Part shown: in pieces, positions 1-7,988 of the stretch
Layout of the letters: every line of letters begins with the position of its first letter
Position numbering within the stretch: the first letter of the stretch is position 1
Source: Pseudomonadota bacterium
GTDB lineage: Bacteria; Pseudomonadota; Alphaproteobacteria; Rhizobiales; Kaistiaceae
Direction of reading: 5' to 3'
Length of the DNA stretch: 10,498 nt
Assembly: GCA_023433185.1 (NCBI GenBank)
Contig: JAEZEN010000437.1
Coordinates: forward strand, 1-10,498
Notes under the pieces: generated by a model
What the model was told of the DNA's origin: nothing
The model's database searches: none
The model's input: only the letters and a program-made list of their open reading frames with translations
Made by a program: the position numbers and the translations under genes

Positions 1-1
1 G

Positions 2-649
2 GCCGCGGCCCTGCTCGAGGATCTCGAGGCGATCGCGCCGCGCGCCCGCCACCTGCTCGCCCCCGCCGCCATCGCCGCCGAGGCCGCGGTCGCCGGCCTG
101 TTCGCCTGGGTGCTCGAAGCCTGGGGCGGCCTCGACGTGCTGGTCGCCAATGCCGGGATCAAGGTGGTGCACGAGCCCCATGCGGTGATCCTCGCCGACT
201 ACGACCGGGTCATGGCGGTCAACCTCCGCGGGGCATTCCTCTGCGCCCAGGCGGCGATCCAGCAGCTCCTCGATTCGGGCCGGCCGGGCGCCATCGTCAT
301 GGTCTCGTCGATCCAGGCGCACTTCCCCGTCGAGGAATCGGCGATCGCCTATGTCATGTCGAAGGCCGGCCTCACCGGCATGATCCGGACGCTCGCGCTC
401 CGCTACGCCCGCGACCGGATCCGGGTGAACGGCGTCGGCCCCGGCGCGACGCGCACCCCGATGAACGCCGACTTCGCCCGCGACCCGGCGATCGAGCGCG
501 CCGTGACCCGGATGATCCCGGCCGGGCGCATCGCCGCGCCGGAGGAGATCGCCGCCGCCATCGCCTTCCTCGCCTCGGACGACGCTTCCTACATCCACGG
601 CCAGACCCTCCTGGTCGACGGCGGCATGGGCATCGGGCGGAGCGGCTAG
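2..649 (+). CDS. Short-chain dehydrogenase/reductase (SDR), 5' end outside window
   Basis: NAD(P)-dependent oxidoreductase of the classical SDR family; the alcohol/ketone substrate is not readable. The open frame runs in from the left edge with no start, so about 215 residues are visible out of a usual 245-260. The N-terminal TGxxxGIG cofactor loop is missing because it lies outside the window. Numbering from base 2, visible motifs are LDVLVANAG (44-52, the NAG motif), an Asn in MAVNLRG (N74), the catalytic Ser region VSS (101-103), the YVMSK active site (Y117, K121), PGATRTPM (147-154) and the usual C-terminal GQTLLVDGG (200-208). All catalytic residues in the visible part are intact. A GTG at 110 could be taken as a start, but it would cut off half of the Rossmann fold, so the gene must begin upstream. 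It lies 73 bases before a LysR gene on the same strand. Family assignment is firm; the specific reaction is unknown. Confidence 0.93.
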   Translation, partial: AAALLEDLEAIAPRARHLLAPAAIAAEAAVAGLFAWVLEAWGGLDVLVANAGIKVVHEPHAVILADYDRVMAVNLRGAFLCAQAAIQQLLDSGRPGAIVMVSSIQAHFPVEESAIAYVMSKAGLTGMIRTLALRYARDRIRVNGVGPGATRTPMNADFARDPAIERAVTRMIPAGRIAAPEEIAAAIAFLASDDASYIHGQTLLVDGGMGIGRSG

Positions 650-660
650 GGCGCGGCATG

Positions 661-700
661 GCACGGTCCGTGCTTGCCCCGGACCCCGGTGCGACGGTCC
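661..700. promoter_or_regulatory. Candidate operator: repeated ACGGTCC half-sites upstream of the LysR gene
   Basis: The gap between the SDR stop and the LysR start holds ACGGTCC at 663-669 and again at 694-700, 31 bases apart (about three helical turns). Between them, at 681-685, is the inverted half-site GGACC. The first copy also sits in a small dyad, GCACG-GTC-CGTGC (661-673). LysR-type regulators commonly autoregulate by binding dyads just upstream of their own gene. The canonical T-N11-A box is not clear here, so this is a candidate only, and short GC-rich repeats arise by chance. Confidence 0.25.
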
Positions 701-722
701 CGCGAGCTTGGCAGACGTTGAG

Positions 723-1643
723 ATGCCCCTGATCAGCATCGACATCCGGGTGCTCCGGTCCTTCGTCTCGGTGGTGAAGACCGGCAGCATCACCGAGACC
801 GCGCGTCAGCTCGGCCGCACCCAGCCGGCCATCTCCTTCCAGATTCAGAAGCTCGAGGAGGTCACCAACCGCACCCTCTTCCGCCACGAGGGGCGCCGCC
901 AGGTGCTGACCGACGAGGGCGACATGGTGCTCAGCTACGCCAAGTCGATCCTCCGCCTGCATGACGAACTGCTGGCCCGCCTCGCCTCGCCCGACATCGA
1001 GGGCCACGTCGTCCTCGGCACGCCCGATCTCTACGCGGCCTTCGTGCTGCCGCGGATTCTCAACCGCTTCCGCAAGGCCTTCCCGCGCGTCCAGGTCGAA
1101 CTGCGCTGCGCGTTGTCCACCCCGCTGGTCGCCATGGTGCGGCGCGGCGAGGTCGATCTCGCCCTCGTCACGCGCATGGAGGGTTTCGCCGGCGGCAAGG
1201 TCGTCGGCGAGGAACAGCTGATCTGGATGACCGGCACCGAGTCCGACGCGCACAATTCGAGCCCGGTCCCTCTCGCCCTCCTCCCGCCCGGCAACATCTA
1301 TCGCGAGCACGCCATCGAGGGCCTCGAGCGCATGGGCCGGACCTGGCGGATCGCCTGCGTCAGCGAGAGCGTCGCCGGCCTCCAGGCCGCCGTCTTCTCC
1401 GGGATGGCGGTGACGGTGCTTGGCCGCAGCACACTGATGCCGGGCATGCGCGAGATCGGCGTCAGCGACTACTTCCCGCCGCTGCCGGCCGTCGACCTGC
1501 TGCTTTATCGGGCGGCGGGGCGCAACCTTGCGGCAATCGACGCGCTCTACAACTACCTCGAGAACTATCTCGCGCCGGCCACGCCACGCCACGCCGAGGA
1601 CGAGGTGGCGCCGGTTGCCCCCCTGTCCGACGCCGCGGAATAG
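723..1643 (+). CDS. LysR-type transcriptional regulator
   Basis: DNA-binding regulator of the LysR family, 306 aa from the ATG at 723. Residues 6-65 form the winged helix-turn-helix, with the typical run LRSFVSVVKTGSITETARQL, then QPAISFQIQKLEE as recognition helix and LFRHEGRRQVLTDEG as wing. A linker helix follows to about residue 88, and the periplasmic-binding-protein-like effector domain spans about 94-285 (it begins GHVVLGTPDLYAAFVLPRIL). The last 20 residues are a loose acidic/proline tail. A TTG at 708 would add five residues (MADVE). I prefer the ATG because it gives the usual short lead before the HTH; neither start has a strong ribosome site. The gene follows the SDR and converges on the amidase of the transport/molybdoenzyme operon, an unusual position for a LysR regulator of that operon, since these are often divergent. 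Its targets and ligand are unknown; the SDR and the minus-strand operon are both plausible. Confidence 0.92.
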   Translation: MPLISIDIRVLRSFVSVVKTGSITETARQLGRTQPAISFQIQKLEEVTNRTLFRHEGRRQVLTDEGDMVLSYAKSILRLHDELLARLASPDIEGHVVLGTPDLYAAFVLPRILNRFRKAFPRVQVELRCALSTPLVAMVRRGEVDLALVTRMEGFAGGKVVGEEQLIWMTGTESDAHNSSPVPLALLPPGNIYREHAIEGLERMGRTWRIACVSESVAGLQAAVFSGMAVTVLGRSTLMPGMREIGVSDYFPPLPAVDLLLYRAAGRNLAAIDALYNYLENYLAPATPRHAEDEVAPVAPLSDAAE

Positions 1644-1658
1644 GGCGGCGGCGCCCTA
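1641..1658. terminator. Inverted repeat spanning the two convergent stop codons
   Basis: TAGGGCG (1641-1647), loop GCGG, CGCCCTA (1652-1658) make a perfect 7-bp stem with a 4-base loop. The left arm starts with the LysR TAG and the right arm is the complement of the amidase TAG, so both genes end inside it. It is placed as a bidirectional terminator would be, but no T-run follows on either side. Intrinsic termination would be weak, so it may act as an RNA 3'-end stabiliser or be fortuitous. Confidence 0.4.
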
Positions 1659-3119
1659 CCCTCCCCGAAGCGACGGCCGGCGATCCGCCCACGGCCGGGC
1701 CGCCTCGAAGGCCGCCGCGATGCGGATGATGGTCGGCTCGCCGAGCCACGGCGCCACCACCTGGAGGCCGATCGGCAGGCCGTCGCGGTCGAAGCCGCAA
1801 GGCACGCTCGCCGCCGGCAGGCCGGAGAGGTTGACCGGCCACGAGAAGGGGGACCAGCCGAGGTGGCGGTCGACGGCCGTGCCGTCCACCGTGTCGACCC
1901 CGAGCGTCCCGGCGGCGAAGGCGGTGACCGCCACGGTCGGCGTCACCAGCGCGTCCACCGTGCCGAACAGCGCGAGGAACCGGCCGCGCAGCTGGGCCCG
2001 GCGGTGCGTCGCCGCCATGTAGTCCGTGCCGCGGTAGCCCCTGCCCTTCGCCACGACCGCCCGGAACTCGGGCTCGGAAAGCGCCAGCGATGCCGCGTCG
2101 CGTTCCATGGCGGCCGTCGCCTGCTCGGTGTAGCCGATCGGCTGGAGCACGGTCTCGAGGATATCGGCGCCGAAGCCGACCGCGACCGGCTGGATCTCCG
2201 CGCCCGCATCGGCGAGCGCATCGACCGCCGCGGCGAAGGCCGCCCGGACGTCGGGCGCCACCGGGGCGTGGCCGAAGTCTTCGCTGACCCCGATGCGAAG
2301 CCCCGCGAGGCTGCCGGGCGTCGCGTCGAACGTCCGGGCCGGCTGCGGCAGGCTCACCGCGTCGCGCCGGTCGTATCCGGCGATCACCTCGAGCATCAGC
2401 GCCACGTCGGCGACCGTCCAGCCGATCGGGCCGGTATGGGCGAGCGAGCCCCAGGACGGCGGGAAGAAGCCCGGCGCGCGCGGCACGAGGCCGAAGGTCG
2501 GCTTGATGCCGAACACGCCGCAGAACGACGCCGGGACGCGGATCGAGCCCACCGCGTCGGTGCCGATCGCGAGGGGGCCGCAGCCCGCCGCCACCGCCGC
2601 CGCCGCGCCGCCGCTCGATCCGCCGCTCGTCCGCCCGGGATGCCACGGATTGCGGGTGATCCCCGAGACGGGACTGTCGGCGGTGAGCTTGTAGCCGGAC
2701 TCGCAGGTGGTGGTCTTGCAGGTAAGGACCGCGCCGGCGGCCTTGAGCATCGACACCGCCGCCGAGTCCTCCGCCGGCACGAAGTCGGCGAGCGTCGGCG
2801 AGCCGGCATGGGCGGGAACGCCGGCGACGAAGAGCAGGTCCTTGATCGTCACCGGCACGCCGGCGAGGCGCCCCTTCGGCGTACCGGCCGCCCAGTCCGC
2901 CGCCGCCCGCGCCGCGTCGGCCCGCGCCGCGTCGTACATGTCGGTGACGACGACGTTGCAGACCGCGTCGGTCGCCTCGAGGGCGGCGATCACGTCCTCG
3001 ACCACGTCCACCGGGGTGAAGCGCTTCGCGGCGTAGCCGGCGAGGAGCTCGGTCGCAGGCAGCGCGGCCAGATCGAAGCGCCGCGCCGACGGAGGCTCGG
3101 CGACCTGCACCTCCGTCAT
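1656..3119 (-). CDS. Amidase-signature family hydrolase
   Basis: Amide or lactam hydrolase of the amidase-signature (Ser-cisSer-Lys) superfamily, related to GatA-type amidases, cytoplasmic, 487 aa (typical 450-520). Catalytic elements from the preferred ATG are Lys93 in PVTIKDL, the cis-Ser in GGSSGG (Ser168/Ser169) and the nucleophile Ser192 in GTDAVGSIRVPA. They are followed by CGVFGIKPTFG, and by the family's usual C-terminal run GLPIGLQVVAPWLGEP. The first Gly of the usual GGS is Val190 here. A GTG at 3143 would extend the protein by eight residues into the upstream gene. I chose the ATG at 3119 because GGAG lies nine bases before it and it follows the FAD-subunit TGA by one base, suggesting translational coupling. 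It is the last gene of the transporter/molybdoenzyme train, so it probably acts on the same compound or on the hydroxylated product. A GatA role is unlikely because no gatB or gatC neighbours are present. The substrate is unknown. Confidence 0.93.
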   Translation of the reverse strand: MTEVQVAEPPSARRFDLAALPATELLAGYAAKRFTPVDVVEDVIAALEATDAVCNVVVTDMYDAARADAARAAADWAAGTPKGRLAGVPVTIKDLLFVAGVPAHAGSPTLADFVPAEDSAAVSMLKAAGAVLTCKTTTCESGYKLTADSPVSGITRNPWHPGRTSGGSSGGAAAAVAAGCGPLAIGTDAVGSIRVPASFCGVFGIKPTFGLVPRAPGFFPPSWGSLAHTGPIGWTVADVALMLEVIAGYDRRDAVSLPQPARTFDATPGSLAGLRIGVSEDFGHAPVAPDVRAAFAAAVDALADAGAEIQPVAVGFGADILETVLQPIGYTEQATAAMERDAASLALSEPEFRAVVAKGRGYRGTDYMAATHRRAQLRGRFLALFGTVDALVTPTVAVTAFAAGTLGVDTVDGTAVDRHLGWSPFSWPVNLSGLPAASVPCGFDRDGLPIGLQVVAPWLGEPTIIRIAAAFEAARPWADRRPSLRGG

Positions 3120-3120
3120 C

Positions 3121-3927
3121 TCAGGCGGCTCCGGCGAGAGCACTCACCACCGCCCGGCGCGCCATGGCGACGATCAGGTGCGCCCGGTACTCGGCGTCGG
3201 CGTGGATGTCGGAGTTGAGGCCGGCCGGATCGACCGAGACCGCCGCGAGCGCATCCGGCGAGAAGTCGGCGGCCAGCGCCTCCTCGACCTCGCGCGAGCG
3301 GAAGGCGCTCGGCCCCGCCCCGGTGACGGCGACCGTGACCCCGGCGCCGGTCCGTGCGACCAGCACGCCGACGATGGCGTAGCGTGACGCCGGGTTCCTG
3401 AACTTGGCGTAGCCCGCCATGTCCGGGATGGGGAACCGCACGGCGGTTACGATCTCGTCGGAGGCGAGCGCGGTCTGGAACAGGCCGGTGAAGAAGTCGC
3501 CGGCCGCGATCTCGCGCCGGTCGGTGACGACCGTCGCGCCGAGGCCGAGCACCGCCGCCGGATAGTCCGCGGCCGGGTCGGCATTGGCGATCGAGCCGCC
3601 GATCGTGCCGCGATGGCGGACCTGGGGGTCGCCGATGCCGGCGGCGAGCGCCGCGAGTGCCGGGATCGCCGCCCCGACCTCAGCCGAGGCAGCGACATGG
3701 GCGTGGCGCGTCATGGCACCGATGGTGACGGTACCGCCCGCGACGGTGATGCCGGCAAGGCCGTCGATGCCCGAGAGGTCGACCAGCGCCGCGGGCTGGG
3801 CGAGCCGCATCTTCATCGTCGGCAGCAGCGTCATGCCGCCGGAGATCGCCCGGGCGTCCTCGCTCGCGGCGAGGAGCGCGACCGCATCCGCGGCCGAGGC
3901 GGGCCTGTGATACTCGAAGCTCTTCAT
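3121..3927 (-). CDS. FAD-binding (medium, CoxM-type) subunit of a molybdenum hydroxylase
   Basis: FAD subunit of a three-subunit xanthine dehydrogenase/CO dehydrogenase-family enzyme. It passes electrons from the [2Fe-2S] small subunit to the final acceptor. The protein has 268 aa, a little shorter than the roughly 285 of CoxM. The N-terminal FAD-binding domain shows [16 protein letters not shown] (28-42; family AGGQSLLP, here with Met for Gln) and the second flavin motif [16 protein letters not shown] (108-123). The C-terminal CODH flavoprotein domain begins near [13 protein letters not shown]. It starts nine bases after the large subunit's stop, with a strong ribosome site overlapping that stop, and ends one base before the amidase ATG. 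A flavin subunit encoded after the large subunit gives the order S-L-M, unlike M-S-L in classical cox clusters. Subunit assignment is firm; the physiological electron acceptor cannot be told from the sequence. Confidence 0.94.
   Translation of the reverse strand: MKSFEYHRPASAADAVALLAASEDARAISGGMTLLPTMKMRLAQPAALVDLSGIDGLAGITVAGGTVTIGAMTRHAHVAASAEVGAAIPALAALAAGIGDPQVRHRGTIGGSIANADPAADYPAAVLGLGATVVTDRREIAAGDFFTGLFQTALASDEIVTAVRFPIPDMAGYAKFRNPASRYAIVGVLVARTGAGVTVAVTGAGPSAFRSREVEEALAADFSPDALAAVSVDPAGLNSDIHADAEYRAHLIVAMARRAVVSALAGAA
3129..3132 (-). promoter_or_regulatory. Ribosome binding site of the amidase gene
   Basis: GGAG, nine bases before the ATG at 3119, inside the last codons of the FAD-subunit gene. 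It decides the amidase start in favour of 3119 over the upstream GTG at 3143, which would lie on the other side of it. Confidence 0.6.
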
Positions 3928-3933
3928 CGTTCG

Positions 3934-3938
3934 CTCCT
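3934..3938 (-). promoter_or_regulatory. Ribosome binding site of the FAD-subunit gene, overlapping a stop codon
   Basis: AGGAG, six bases before the ATG at 3927. It shares bases with the TAG stop (3937-3939) of the large-subunit gene, so ribosomes finishing the large subunit sit on the start site of the next gene. This supports coupled, near-equal synthesis of the two subunits. Confidence 0.65.
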
Positions 3939-6327
3939 ACTCGGCCGCCCGAAGCTGGTTCGTGTTGTTGTTGATGATCCGCCAGATGCGGTTGGGCGTC
4001 GCCGGCATGTCGACGTGGGTCACGCCGAGATGGGCGAGCGCGTCGACCACGGCGTTGATCACCGTCGCCGGCGAGCCGATGGTGCCGACCTCGCCGCAGC
4101 CCTTCACGCCGAAGCTGGTGTGGGTGCAGAGCGTCGAGAGCGTGTGGATGTCCATCTTCGGCATGTTGTCGGCGCGCGGCATGGCGTAGTCCATGAACGA
4201 GCCCGACAGCATCTGGCCGCTCTGCTCGTCGTAGACGCAGTTCTCGTAGAGCGCCTGGCCCACCCCCTGTGCGATGCCGCCGTGGAGCTGGCCGTGGACG
4301 ATGATCGGGTTGATCACCGTGCCGATGTCGTCGACCGCGGTGTAGGAGACCAGCTCGACCACCCCGGTGTCGGGATCGATCTCGACCTCGGCGATGTGGG
4401 CGCCGCCGGGATAGGTAAAGTTGACCGGATCGTAGAAGGCCTGCTCCTCCATGCCCGGCTCGAGGGTGTCGATGGGGAAGTCGACGAGGCCGTAGGCGGC
4501 GCCGACCACCTCGCCGAACGACTTCCGTCGGTCGGTGCCGGCGACAGCGAAGTTGCCCTTCTCGAAGACGATGTCGCCGGCGCTCGCCTCGAGCATGTGG
4601 GCGGCGATCTTCTTGCCCTTGTCGATGACCTTGTCGGTCGCCTTGGCGAGCGCCGTGCCGCCCACCGCGAGCGAGCGCGAACCGTAGGTGCCGAGGCCGA
4701 ACTGGACCTTGTCGGTGTCGCCGAACACGATCTCGATCCTGTCGGCCGGCACGCTGAGCATCTCCGACACGATCTGGGCGAAGGTCGTCTCGTGTCCCTG
4801 GCCGTGGCTGTGGGTGCCGATCAGCACCGTCACGTCGCCGGTGGCGTGGACCCGCACCGTCGCGCTCTCGAAGATGCCGGCGCGCGCCCCGAGCGACTGG
4901 ACGATGCGCGACGGCGCCAGGCCGCAGGCCTCGACATAGGTGCAGAGGCCGATGCCGCGGAGCCTGCCGCGCGCCGCCGATTCCGCCTTCCGCGCCGCGA
5001 AGCCGTCCCACTTGCCGACCTCGAGCGCCTTGGCGAGGCAGGCCTTCGGGTCGCCGCTGTCGTAGTTGACGATGACCGGGGTCTGGTAGGGGTACTGCGC
5101 GGCATCGATCATGTTCATCCGCCGGATTTCGGCGCGGTCGATGCCCATCTCGGCGGCGGCGACATCGACCAGGCGCTCGAGCAGGAACGTCGCCTCGGGA
5201 CGCCCGGCGCCGCGGTAGGCGTCGACCGGAATGGTGTTGGTGAAGACGCCCTTCACCGCGCAATGGATCGCCGGCGTCGTGTAGACCCCCGCGAGCAGCA
5301 GCCCGTAGAGGTTGGTGGGGATGTTCGGTCCGAAGGTCGAGAGGTAGCCGCCCATGTTGGCGATGGTGCGGACCTTGAGGCCGAGAAACCGGCCGTCCGC
5401 ATCGAGCGCCAGTTCGGCGTCGCTGATGTGGTCGCGGCCATGGGCGTCGGAGATGAAGCCCTCGCTGCGCTCGTTGACCCACTTCACCGGCCGGCCGACC
5501 TTGCCGGCGGCCCAGGTGAGGAGCACCTCCTCGGCATAGAGGAACTGCTTGACGCCGAAGCCGCCGCCGACGTCGGGCGCCACGACGCGCAGCTTGTGCT
5601 GCGGGATCTTCAGGACGAAGTTGCCCAGCAGCAGCTTGACGACATGGGGGAACTGGCTGGTCGTCCACAGCGTGTAGTGGTCGCGGCCCGCGTCGTAGTC
5701 GGCGACCGCGGCGCGTGGCTCCATCGGGTTGCCGACGAGGCGGTTGTTGACGAGGCTGATGCGGGCGATGTGGGCGGCTTCCTTGAAGGCCGCCTCGGTC
5801 GTCGCCGCGTCGCCGCACTCCCAGTCGAAGCAGGTATTGTCGGGGATGTCGTCGAAGATCGCCGGCGCGCCGGGCCGGATGGCGTCCAGCATCGACACCA
5901 CCGCGGGCAGGATCGCGTAGTCGACCTCGATCGCCTCGGTCGCGGCCCGCGCCTCCTCGAGCGTCTCCGCGACGACGAGAGCGACGGCGTCGCCGACGCA
6001 GCGCACCTTGCCCAGCGCAAGCGCCGAACGCGGCGGCTCCTTCATCGGCGTGCCATCGGCATTGTTGACACCCCAGGCGCAGGGCACGCCGCCGACGCCA
6101 TCGGCGGCGAGGTCCTCGCCGGTGAAGATCGCCACCACGCCCGGCATGGCGAGCGCCGCCGCGCTGTCGATCGCGGCGATCGCGGCATGGGCATGATGCG
6201 AGCGGAGGAACACGCCATGGGCCATGTTCCGGAGCTTGAGGTCGGCGACGTAGTTGCCTTTGCCGGTGAGGAAGCGCTTGTCTTCCTTGCGCAGGATCGA
6301 GGCGCCGATTCCGGTTCCGTCAGCCAT
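3937..6327 (-). CDS. Molybdopterin-binding large subunit, xanthine dehydrogenase/form II CoxL-like
   Basis: Catalytic subunit of a Mo-cofactor hydroxylase, 796 aa, the normal CoxL size (about 780-810). The N-terminal a/b-hammerhead domain (about 1-140) includes [20 protein letters not shown]. The Mo-cofactor domains follow, with [11 protein letters not shown] (251-261), [10 protein letters not shown] (370-379), [12 protein letters not shown] (507-518) and GCGEVGTIG (743-751), where Glu746 matches the catalytic base of the family. AYRGAGR is the signature of form II, CoxL-like proteins. True CO dehydrogenase has AYRCSFR, whose Cys carries copper, and Gly occupies that place here, so a Cu-Mo centre is not expected. 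The enzyme more likely hydroxylates an N-heterocycle, aldehyde or similar carbon using water. No signal peptide is visible, so it should be cytoplasmic. The ATG follows the small subunit's TGA by three bases, with GGGAG eight bases upstream. Family assignment is very firm; the substrate is open. Confidence 0.96.
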   Translation of the reverse strand: MADGTGIGASILRKEDKRFLTGKGNYVADLKLRNMAHGVFLRSHHAHAAIAAIDSAAALAMPGVVAIFTGEDLAADGVGGVPCAWGVNNADGTPMKEPPRSALALGKVRCVGDAVALVVAETLEEARAATEAIEVDYAILPAVVSMLDAIRPGAPAIFDDIPDNTCFDWECGDAATTEAAFKEAAHIARISLVNNRLVGNPMEPRAAVADYDAGRDHYTLWTTSQFPHVVKLLLGNFVLKIPQHKLRVVAPDVGGGFGVKQFLYAEEVLLTWAAGKVGRPVKWVNERSEGFISDAHGRDHISDAELALDADGRFLGLKVRTIANMGGYLSTFGPNIPTNLYGLLLAGVYTTPAIHCAVKGVFTNTIPVDAYRGAGRPEATFLLERLVDVAAAEMGIDRAEIRRMNMIDAAQYPYQTPVIVNYDSGDPKACLAKALEVGKWDGFAARKAESAARGRLRGIGLCTYVEACGLAPSRIVQSLGARAGIFESATVRVHATGDVTVLIGTHSHGQGHETTFAQIVSEMLSVPADRIEIVFGDTDKVQFGLGTYGSRSLAVGGTALAKATDKVIDKGKKIAAHMLEASAGDIVFEKGNFAVAGTDRRKSFGEVVGAAYGLVDFPIDTLEPGMEEQAFYDPVNFTYPGGAHIAEVEIDPDTGVVELVSYTAVDDIGTVINPIIVHGQLHGGIAQGVGQALYENCVYDEQSGQMLSGSFMDYAMPRADNMPKMDIHTLSTLCTHTSFGVKGCGEVGTIGSPATVINAVVDALAHLGVTHVDMPATPNRIWRIINNNTNQLRAAE

Positions 6328-6330
6328 GGT

Positions 6331-6819
<489 letters not shown>

Positions 6820-6826
6820 GTCGCTG

Positions 6827-6830
6827 CTCC
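6827..6830 (-). promoter_or_regulatory. Ribosome binding site of the [2Fe-2S] subunit gene
   Basis: GGAG (within CTGGAG), seven bases before the ATG at 6819. It supports this start over upstream in-frame candidates and over the internal ATG at 6807. Confidence 0.6.
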
Positions 6831-6844
6831 AGATGCCATTGCTT

Positions 6845-6860
6845 CCGCCCGTCCGCCCGT
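6845..6860. repeat. Tandem 8-base repeat between the ATPase and [2Fe-2S] subunit genes
   Basis: CCGCCCGT occurs twice head to tail (6845-6852 and 6853-6860) in the 49-base gap. A further copy, extended to CCGCCCGTCCG, lies at 6786-6796 inside the start of the small-subunit gene. It could be a protein-binding site or simple GC-rich slippage sequence; no function is shown. Confidence 0.4.
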
Positions 6861-6868
6861 GGGTTCGC

Positions 6869-7975
6869 TCAGGCCAGCATTCTTGCCTTCTCGGCGTGCC
6901 AGCCGGCCATGACGACATCGCCGATGGCGAAGGGATCGGTGTAGAAGATGCGGTCGGGGACATAGGCGACGAGTTCATCGCCGCCGATGTCGTCGAGCAG
7001 CACCTTGACGAAGTTGCCCTGGTACTCGACGGCCCGGACCCGCGTGGCGACCGCGGCGCGGCCGGCGCCATGATGGCCCTCGGGCCGGAAGAGCTCGACA
7101 TCGTCGCGACGCACCGCGAAATCGATTTCGGCGCCGGGCGCGAGACCGCGGCGGGCGCCGCCGGGGACGGCGACGTTGCGCATCTCGGGCGAGACGACGA
7201 TCGCCCGGTCGCCCTCGACCTTCTCGACCCTGCCGCGCAGCACGTTCTGGCCGCCGAGGAACTCGGCGACGTAGCGGTCCTGCGGCTGGTCGTAGACGTC
7301 CCGCGCGGGGCCGGCCTGCTTGATCCGGCCCTTCTCCATCACCACCACCATATCGGCGATGGCGATCGCCTCCAGCTGGGTGTGGGTGACGTGAATGAAG
7401 GTGATGCCGAGTTCGCGCTGCATCCGCGACAGTTCCTGCCGCATCTGCACGCGCAGCTGCTCGTCGAGCGCCGACAGGGGCTCGTCGAGGAGGAGCACCT
7501 TCGGGCCGGTGATCGCAGCGCGGGCGAGGGCCACGCGCTGCTGCTGGCCGCCCGAAAGCTGGCCCGGCAGGCGGTCGGCGAGCTCGGTGAGCCGCACCTT
7601 CTCGATCATCTCGTCTGCCGCCTTCCGGCGCTCCGCCGACCCCATGCCGCGCACCCGGAGCGCGAAGGCGATGTTGTCGCGGACGCTGAGATGCGGGAAC
7701 AGGGCGTAGGACTGGAACATCATCGCCGTCCGCCGCTCGGCCGGCGTCAGGCCGACGACGTTCTCGCCGCCGATCATGATCTCGCCGTCGCTCGGGTCCT
7801 CGTGGCCGGCGATCATCCTGAGGATCGTCGTCTTGCCGCAACCCGAGGGGCCGAGGAAGCAGACATAGGCACCGTCGGGAATCTTGAGGTTGACGCCGTC
7901 CACGGCGCGGACGGCGCTGCCATCGTAGGTCTTCACCACCCCGGCGAGCTCGATGCTTCCGTTCGTGACGGCCAT
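6869..7975 (-). CDS. ABC transporter ATP-binding protein, spermidine/putrescine (PotA) type
   Basis: Cytoplasmic ATPase energising the importer encoded just upstream, 368 aa, the normal length for PotA/FbpC-type subunits. Walker [10 protein letters not shown] (42-50), Q-loop MMFQSY (Gln88), signature [14 protein letters not shown] (140-153), Walker B KVLLLDEP (159-166), D-loop SALD (168-171) and switch His198 in VTHTQLEA are all present. The residue after that His is Thr rather than the usual Asp. The C-terminal region (about 245-368) fits a TOBE-type regulatory domain. The frame stays open further upstream, to 8374, but that overlaps permease 2. The ATG at 7975 begins [19 protein letters not shown] and has GAGGAG seven bases before it, overlapping the permease 2 stop. 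It could be annotated as a generic polyamine/iron/sulfate-type ATPase, but the Pot-like permeases favour the polyamine-type group. Confidence 0.95.
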   Translation of the reverse strand: MAVTNGSIELAGVVKTYDGSAVRAVDGVNLKIPDGAYVCFLGPSGCGKTTILRMIAGHEDPSDGEIMIGGENVVGLTPAERRTAMMFQSYALFPHLSVRDNIAFALRVRGMGSAERRKAADEMIEKVRLTELADRLPGQLSGGQQQRVALARAAITGPKVLLLDEPLSALDEQLRVQMRQELSRMQRELGITFIHVTHTQLEAIAIADMVVVMEKGRIKQAGPARDVYDQPQDRYVAEFLGGQNVLRGRVEKVEGDRAIVVSPEMRNVAVPGGARRGLAPGAEIDFAVRRDDVELFRPEGHHGAGRAAVATRVRAVEYQGNFVKVLLDDIGGDELVAYVPDRIFYTDPFAIGDVVMAGWHAEKARMLA

Positions 7976-7982
7976 TTCCGGG

Positions 7983-7988
7983 CTCCTC
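7983..7988 (-). promoter_or_regulatory. Ribosome binding site of the ATPase gene, overlapping a stop codon
   Basis: GAGGAG, seven bases before the ATG at 7975, partly formed by the TGA stop of permease 2 (7987-7989). It fixes the ATPase start and suggests translational coupling of permease and ATPase. Confidence 0.65.

Noticed and set aside
372..1592. A 406-residue open frame on the minus strand, opposite the SDR and LysR genes
   Set aside because: Its composition is the same antisense type and it has no family motif. The plus-strand SDR and LysR proteins have full motif sets.
1863..3218. A 451-residue plus-strand open frame opposite the amidase
   Set aside because: It is Arg/Gly/Asp-rich shadow sequence with no domain. 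The minus-strand amidase carries all catalytic motifs.
3937..6327. Annotation of the large subunit as aerobic CO dehydrogenase (CoxL form I)
   Set aside because: The loop is AYRGAGR rather than AYRCSFR, so the copper-ligand Cys is absent, and no classical cox accessory genes are adjacent.
6820..7101. N-terminal extension of the [2Fe-2S] subunit to 256 residues
   Set aside because: The extra 94 residues overlap the ATPase gene and are low-complexity Ser/Pro/Arg. The start at 6819 has a ribosome site and gives the family's standard length and N-terminus.
7768..7800. Possible loss of ATPase function from the Thr after the switch His (VTHTQ instead of VTHDQ)
   Set aside because: The His itself and all other nucleotide-binding motifs are intact. 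The following position is not essential enough to call the gene impaired. The residue itself lies near 7381, outside this span.
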